Of a DNA stretch of 43,935 bases, positions 41,450 through 43,935 are shown one piece after another. The first letter of the stretch is position 1; each line of letters opens with the position of its first letter. The DNA is from Chroococcidiopsidaceae cyanobacterium CP_BM_ER_R8_30. Its GTDB lineage: Bacteria; Cyanobacteriota; Cyanobacteriia; Cyanobacteriales; Chroococcidiopsidaceae. The stretch spans positions 1 to 43,935 of the forward strand of contig JAFASY010000004.1 of NCBI GenBank assembly GCA_019244235.1, in the 5' to 3' direction. Under the pieces are notes generated by a model that ran no database searches, had not been told where the DNA came from, and worked only from the letters and a program-made list of their open reading frames with translations. The position numbers and the translations under genes are program-made.

Positions 41450-42265
41450 ATGTCGCCAGATTTTTCCGCTCAGGATTTGCGAGGGCGCTCTTTTGCTGGT
41501 CTTGACCTATCTGGAGCTAACTTTAGTGCTGCTGATATTCGTGGCACAGATTTTTCCCATGCCATTCTCAGGGGTGCTAACTTCAGTCAGGTCAAAGCCG
41601 GACTGCCAAGTCACTGGTCCATTGGTTTAGTTCTCAGCTCATGGCTGCTGTCGGGATTTTCTGGGATGTGGACCGGATTAGGTAGTAATTTAGTTGCACT
41701 TTCCCTAGACGGTACTCACCCAAACAACTTCAATACTGGAGTGGTCTCCAGCATGATGCTGATCATTTTCTTAATTATTTTGCTCCATTACGGTCTGGGC
41801 AAAGAACTACTGGCTTTTATTTTTGTTATGGCTTTGGCTTTTGATATAGCTGCTGCTTTGGAGATAGCTATGCCGCTCGTCTTCAGTAGCTTATTAACTG
41901 TCACTTTGGCTGCGGCTGGTTCCCTTGCTGTAGGTGTTGCGGTAGCGCTAGCAGGTATTGGAGTCACAACTATGGCTTTTATGGTGGCTATGCTAATAGT
42001 TATCTGGGATGGCACTAGAGCTTTGGCGGTTGGGGTCACTGTTACTGTGATTCTATCTGGTGCTTGTGTGGGCTGGCGGACTAGGATTGGGGATGAAAAA
42101 TACACTTTGCTACAGGATCTGGTTAGGCTCTTAACTGTCAAAGGCACGAGCTTTCGGAGCGCTGACTTGACAGAGGCTAATTTCACCCAAGCCGAACTAC
42201 CGCAAACCGACTTACGCGATGCTATCCTAACTCGCACCTGTTGGGAGCAAGTCAAATGGCATTAA
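41450..42265 (+). CDS. pentapeptide-repeat protein split by a membrane domain
   Basis: 271 residues in three parts. The N-terminal about 45 residues are pentapeptide repeats (DLRGRSFAGLDLSGANFSAA). Residues about 55-215 hold several transmembrane segments (LVLSSWLLSGFSG, MMLIIFLIILLHYGLG, an Ala/Val-rich hairpin, and TRALAVGVTVTVILSGACVG). The C-terminal about 45 residues return to repeats (GTSFRSADLTEANFTQAELP). The two repeat blocks could stack into one beta-helix if the termini meet on the same membrane face. Function is unknown; cyanobacteria have many pentapeptide proteins in thylakoid, lumen and plasma membrane. Confidence 0.75.
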   Translation: MSPDFSAQDLRGRSFAGLDLSGANFSAADIRGTDFSHAILRGANFSQVKAGLPSHWSIGLVLSSWLLSGFSGMWTGLGSNLVALSLDGTHPNNFNTGVVSSMMLIIFLIILLHYGLGKELLAFIFVMALAFDIAAALEIAMPLVFSSLLTVTLAAAGSLAVGVAVALAGIGVTTMAFMVAMLIVIWDGTRALAVGVTVTVILSGACVGWRTRIGDEKYTLLQDLVRLLTVKGTSFRSADLTEANFTQAELPQTDLRDAILTRTCWEQVKWH

Positions 42266-42372
42266 CAGGGGTGATATGAACATCGCTGCAGCAGGGGCAA
42301 GGTAGGCACACTATTGTATCCTTATGATTTGAAAGGTGATGTTATTTGAGTTGAGCAGCGTTTAGAAGTATA

Positions 42373-43698
42373 TCAGCTTCTTTTGTAGAGACCTTCATTG
42401 CGACTGGTTGCCCCTAGCTGATTGGTAGTATCACTAGTTAGATGCGGAGTCAGAGCAGCAGGGAGCGTAAGCGCTGCTTGCCATTTCTGCAATAGATGTT
42501 GTAGCAACTGATCTTGCTGTGTACGGAAGCTATCTACATTGGAACCGTGATTGATAATGGCAAACCAGACTAAACCACGATCGCGCGTCGGCATAACCCC
42601 AGCGAGGGAACTCACCTCGTTTAAGGTACCAGTTTTAACTACTGTAGCATTTGGTATCTGACGGGTCTCGATTGTCCCTCGGCGATCACGTCCTGCTATG
42701 GCAAATAGGTCAGCTAAACTCAGATGATAGGACTGCAATTCCCGCTCAATCGCTCCCAGCATGGCGCAGACTGCCCGAGGCGAGAGCCGATTATTTACCC
42801 CCAACCCCGAACCGTTTACCATCTGAATTTCTGACTGCGGCACCCCAGATGCCGTGGCAGCTAATTGTTGTACTACCTGCGCTCCCCCCAAAGAGTCAGC
42901 TAACATTTGCGCCATTTCGTTATTGCTGTAGATGTTCATCTCCCTCATAATCTGCACCAGTGGTAAGGAGCGATGGCGTAGTAACAAGATTTGTTTTTGG
43001 GTAGATAATAAGTTTTCTCCCTCGACTTTGACAGTACCAGCGATAGCGACTTGAGGTCGGGGTGTGTTATGGGGAAAGTGTTGTAAAAATTCAACCGTAG
43101 TCACTGGTGACCACAAACGAGCATCCAATCCTTGCTTTAGCATTTGACCAGCTAAAAGGGGATTGGACAGGTAGTTCATCGCAAAATTGCCCGTAATCAC
43201 TAAATTACCCGTGACGCGTTTGATTCCTAAAGCATTCAGGCTTCTACCAAGGGTGATCGCTTCCTCCCAAATAAATAATGGATCGCCACCACCCTGAACA
43301 ACTAAATCTCCATGCAATACCCCATCCCTCAGCGCTCCAGTAGCACTAATTAGCGTCTCGAATCGGTAATTTGGTCCCCAAGTCTTTAAAGCCGCCAGAG
43401 CCGTCGCAATTTTAGTGAGCGAGGCAGCTGGCACAGGAACAGTCCCCCGATGATTAGCCAGTAGTATTGGTCCTGACTGCATCCACAACCCTTGATTTGC
43501 TGTCACTACCCCTTGGGCTGCCAGTCCCTGTAAATATTGCTGTACTGTAGTCATCCCAACTGGATTTGGATCGGGGACGAAAACCAACCCTGGGCTATTT
43601 GCCAAGGACATGATTTCCCTAATATTCATTGGTACGGTTTGAACCCCAGCAAACTTCAGCCACAGCGAAATCAACCCTGGTCCAAATAGTTGCAGCAT
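42373..43698 (-). CDS. dacB: D-alanyl-D-alanine carboxypeptidase/endopeptidase, DacB (PBP4, S13) type
   Basis: A 441-residue penicillin-binding protein that trims or cleaves peptidoglycan peptides in the periplasm. The three active-site motifs are S93-L-T-K96 (AASLTKIA), S258-N-N260 (IYSNNEMAQ) and K355-T-G357 (VVKTGTL). Features of S13 are GDLVVQGGGDPLF and VNGSGLGVNNRLSPRA. The N-terminus has a moderately hydrophobic segment (LFGPGLISLWLKFAGV) that may serve for export, though no standard signal peptidase site is clear. It converges on the pentapeptide gene. Start at the ATG at 43698. Confidence 0.9.
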   Translation of the reverse strand: MLQLFGPGLISLWLKFAGVQTVPMNIREIMSLANSPGLVFVPDPNPVGMTTVQQYLQGLAAQGVVTANQGLWMQSGPILLANHRGTVPVPAASLTKIATALAALKTWGPNYRFETLISATGALRDGVLHGDLVVQGGGDPLFIWEEAITLGRSLNALGIKRVTGNLVITGNFAMNYLSNPLLAGQMLKQGLDARLWSPVTTVEFLQHFPHNTPRPQVAIAGTVKVEGENLLSTQKQILLLRHRSLPLVQIMREMNIYSNNEMAQMLADSLGGAQVVQQLAATASGVPQSEIQMVNGSGLGVNNRLSPRAVCAMLGAIERELQSYHLSLADLFAIAGRDRRGTIETRQIPNATVVKTGTLNEVSSLAGVMPTRDRGLVWFAIINHGSNVDSFRTQQDQLLQHLLQKWQAALTLPAALTPHLTSDTTNQLGATSRNEGLYKRS

Positions 43699-43832
43699 GC
43701 TCCCCCATCCTCAAGAACTGTGCCAAACATCTGCCAGTCTAATGGTTAGTGTTTAAACATCGAGCAAAACTCCCTCAAATTGTGGCTGCTGATCATAAAA
43801 TTTATTTACCGATATTTCCCTTGCCCCCCCCT

Positions 43833-43864
43833 CCTCCACTCCTCCACTCCCCCACTCCTCTACT
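43833..43864. repeat. tandem 8-mer repeat (STRR-like), four units
   Basis: Four units of CCTCCACT-like sequence (CCTCCACT twice, CCCCCACT, CCTCTACT), preceded by a C-tract. Same type as the array at 4733-4764 but a different unit. Confidence 0.8.
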
Positions 43865-43915
43865 TAAGGGGAAGGGCATCTGGTAAAATTTTTAAGGTTT
43901 ATAGAGCTTTGAGCA

Positions 43916-43935
43916 ATGGGTTTGACTCGCGCACG
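43916..43935 (+). CDS. possible start of a gene running off the window
   Basis: An ATG at 43916 opens a frame (MGLTRA) that is cut by the window end. It follows the intergenic tract after dacB. Six codons are too few to identify the product or to be sure the frame is real. Confidence 0.25.

Noticed and set aside
41788-42255. 155-codon open frame antisense to the pentapeptide/membrane gene
   Set aside because: Composition is the mirror of a hydrophobic coding strand (Ala/Thr/Lys-rich) with no domain.
1-43935. CRISPR arrays, tRNA or rRNA genes, transposase genes, prophage genes
   Set aside because: None seen on either strand; the repeats present are tandem 8-mers and palindromic dispersed repeats without spacers.

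Overview
The window is chromosomal DNA from a cyanobacterium. It carries petM and ycf39 (photosynthetic electron transport and photosystem II assembly), ferredoxin-type nitrate assimilation genes (nrtP, nirA, narB) with NtcA promoters, many copies of the HIP1 octamer GCGATCGC, tandem 8-mer repeats and small palindromic dispersed repeats. The mix of Uma2 genes, an NrtP-type permease and a large accessory gene load suggests a freshwater or terrestrial lineage, but the genus cannot be fixed from sequence alone. I found no rRNA, tRNA, CRISPR array or intact insertion sequence.

Layout. 1-3.5 kb is an accessory stretch: an alpha/beta hydrolase, a Uma2 gene flanked by a 147-bp direct repeat of the hydrolase 3' end, a toxin-antitoxin pair and an AT-rich AlbA_2/membrane protein. 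3.5-6.1 kb holds ycf39, petM (37 codons, easily missed) and pdxA. 6.1-16.4 kb is the nitrate block: a GAF protein, a ClC channel, nrtP, a small membrane protein, nirA, narB and an orphan histidine kinase divergent from narB. 16.5-19.3 kb has a second Uma2 gene, a VOC protein and mmsA. 19.6-25.7 kb is a tightly packed plus-strand operon: an aberrant aquaporin, a glycogen debranching enzyme, a GH63-like glucosidase and a small conserved protein. 25.7-30.4 kb has an XPB-like helicase, a cysteine hydrolase, a cupin, a retropepsin-like protease and an AlkA-like glycosylase. 30.5-38.9 kb is mostly housekeeping: hisC, map, an M16 peptidase, a VOC protein, a TIGR02652-like protein, a gamma carbonic anhydrase and cimA. 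39.2-43.7 kb has mscS, one intact and one truncated family 9 glycosyltransferase, a pentapeptide/membrane protein and a DacB-type carboxypeptidase.

How the parts work together. NrtP imports nitrate or nitrite, NarB reduces nitrate to nitrite and NirA reduces nitrite to ammonium. Each of the three has its own GTA-N8-TAC NtcA box, and for nrtP and nirA a TAN3T -10 element lies exactly 22 bp downstream. A fourth perfect NtcA promoter lies 244 bp further upstream of nrtP. It reads into a 37-codon ORF that ends in a small hairpin before the nrtP-proximal promoter begins. This looks like a separate nitrogen-controlled small RNA or small protein gene and is the best candidate here for something undescribed. 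The second strong candidate is the Uma2 gene at the hydrolase 3' end: the duplicated segment encodes the catalytic-His tail of the hydrolase, as if the insertion carried a replacement tail.
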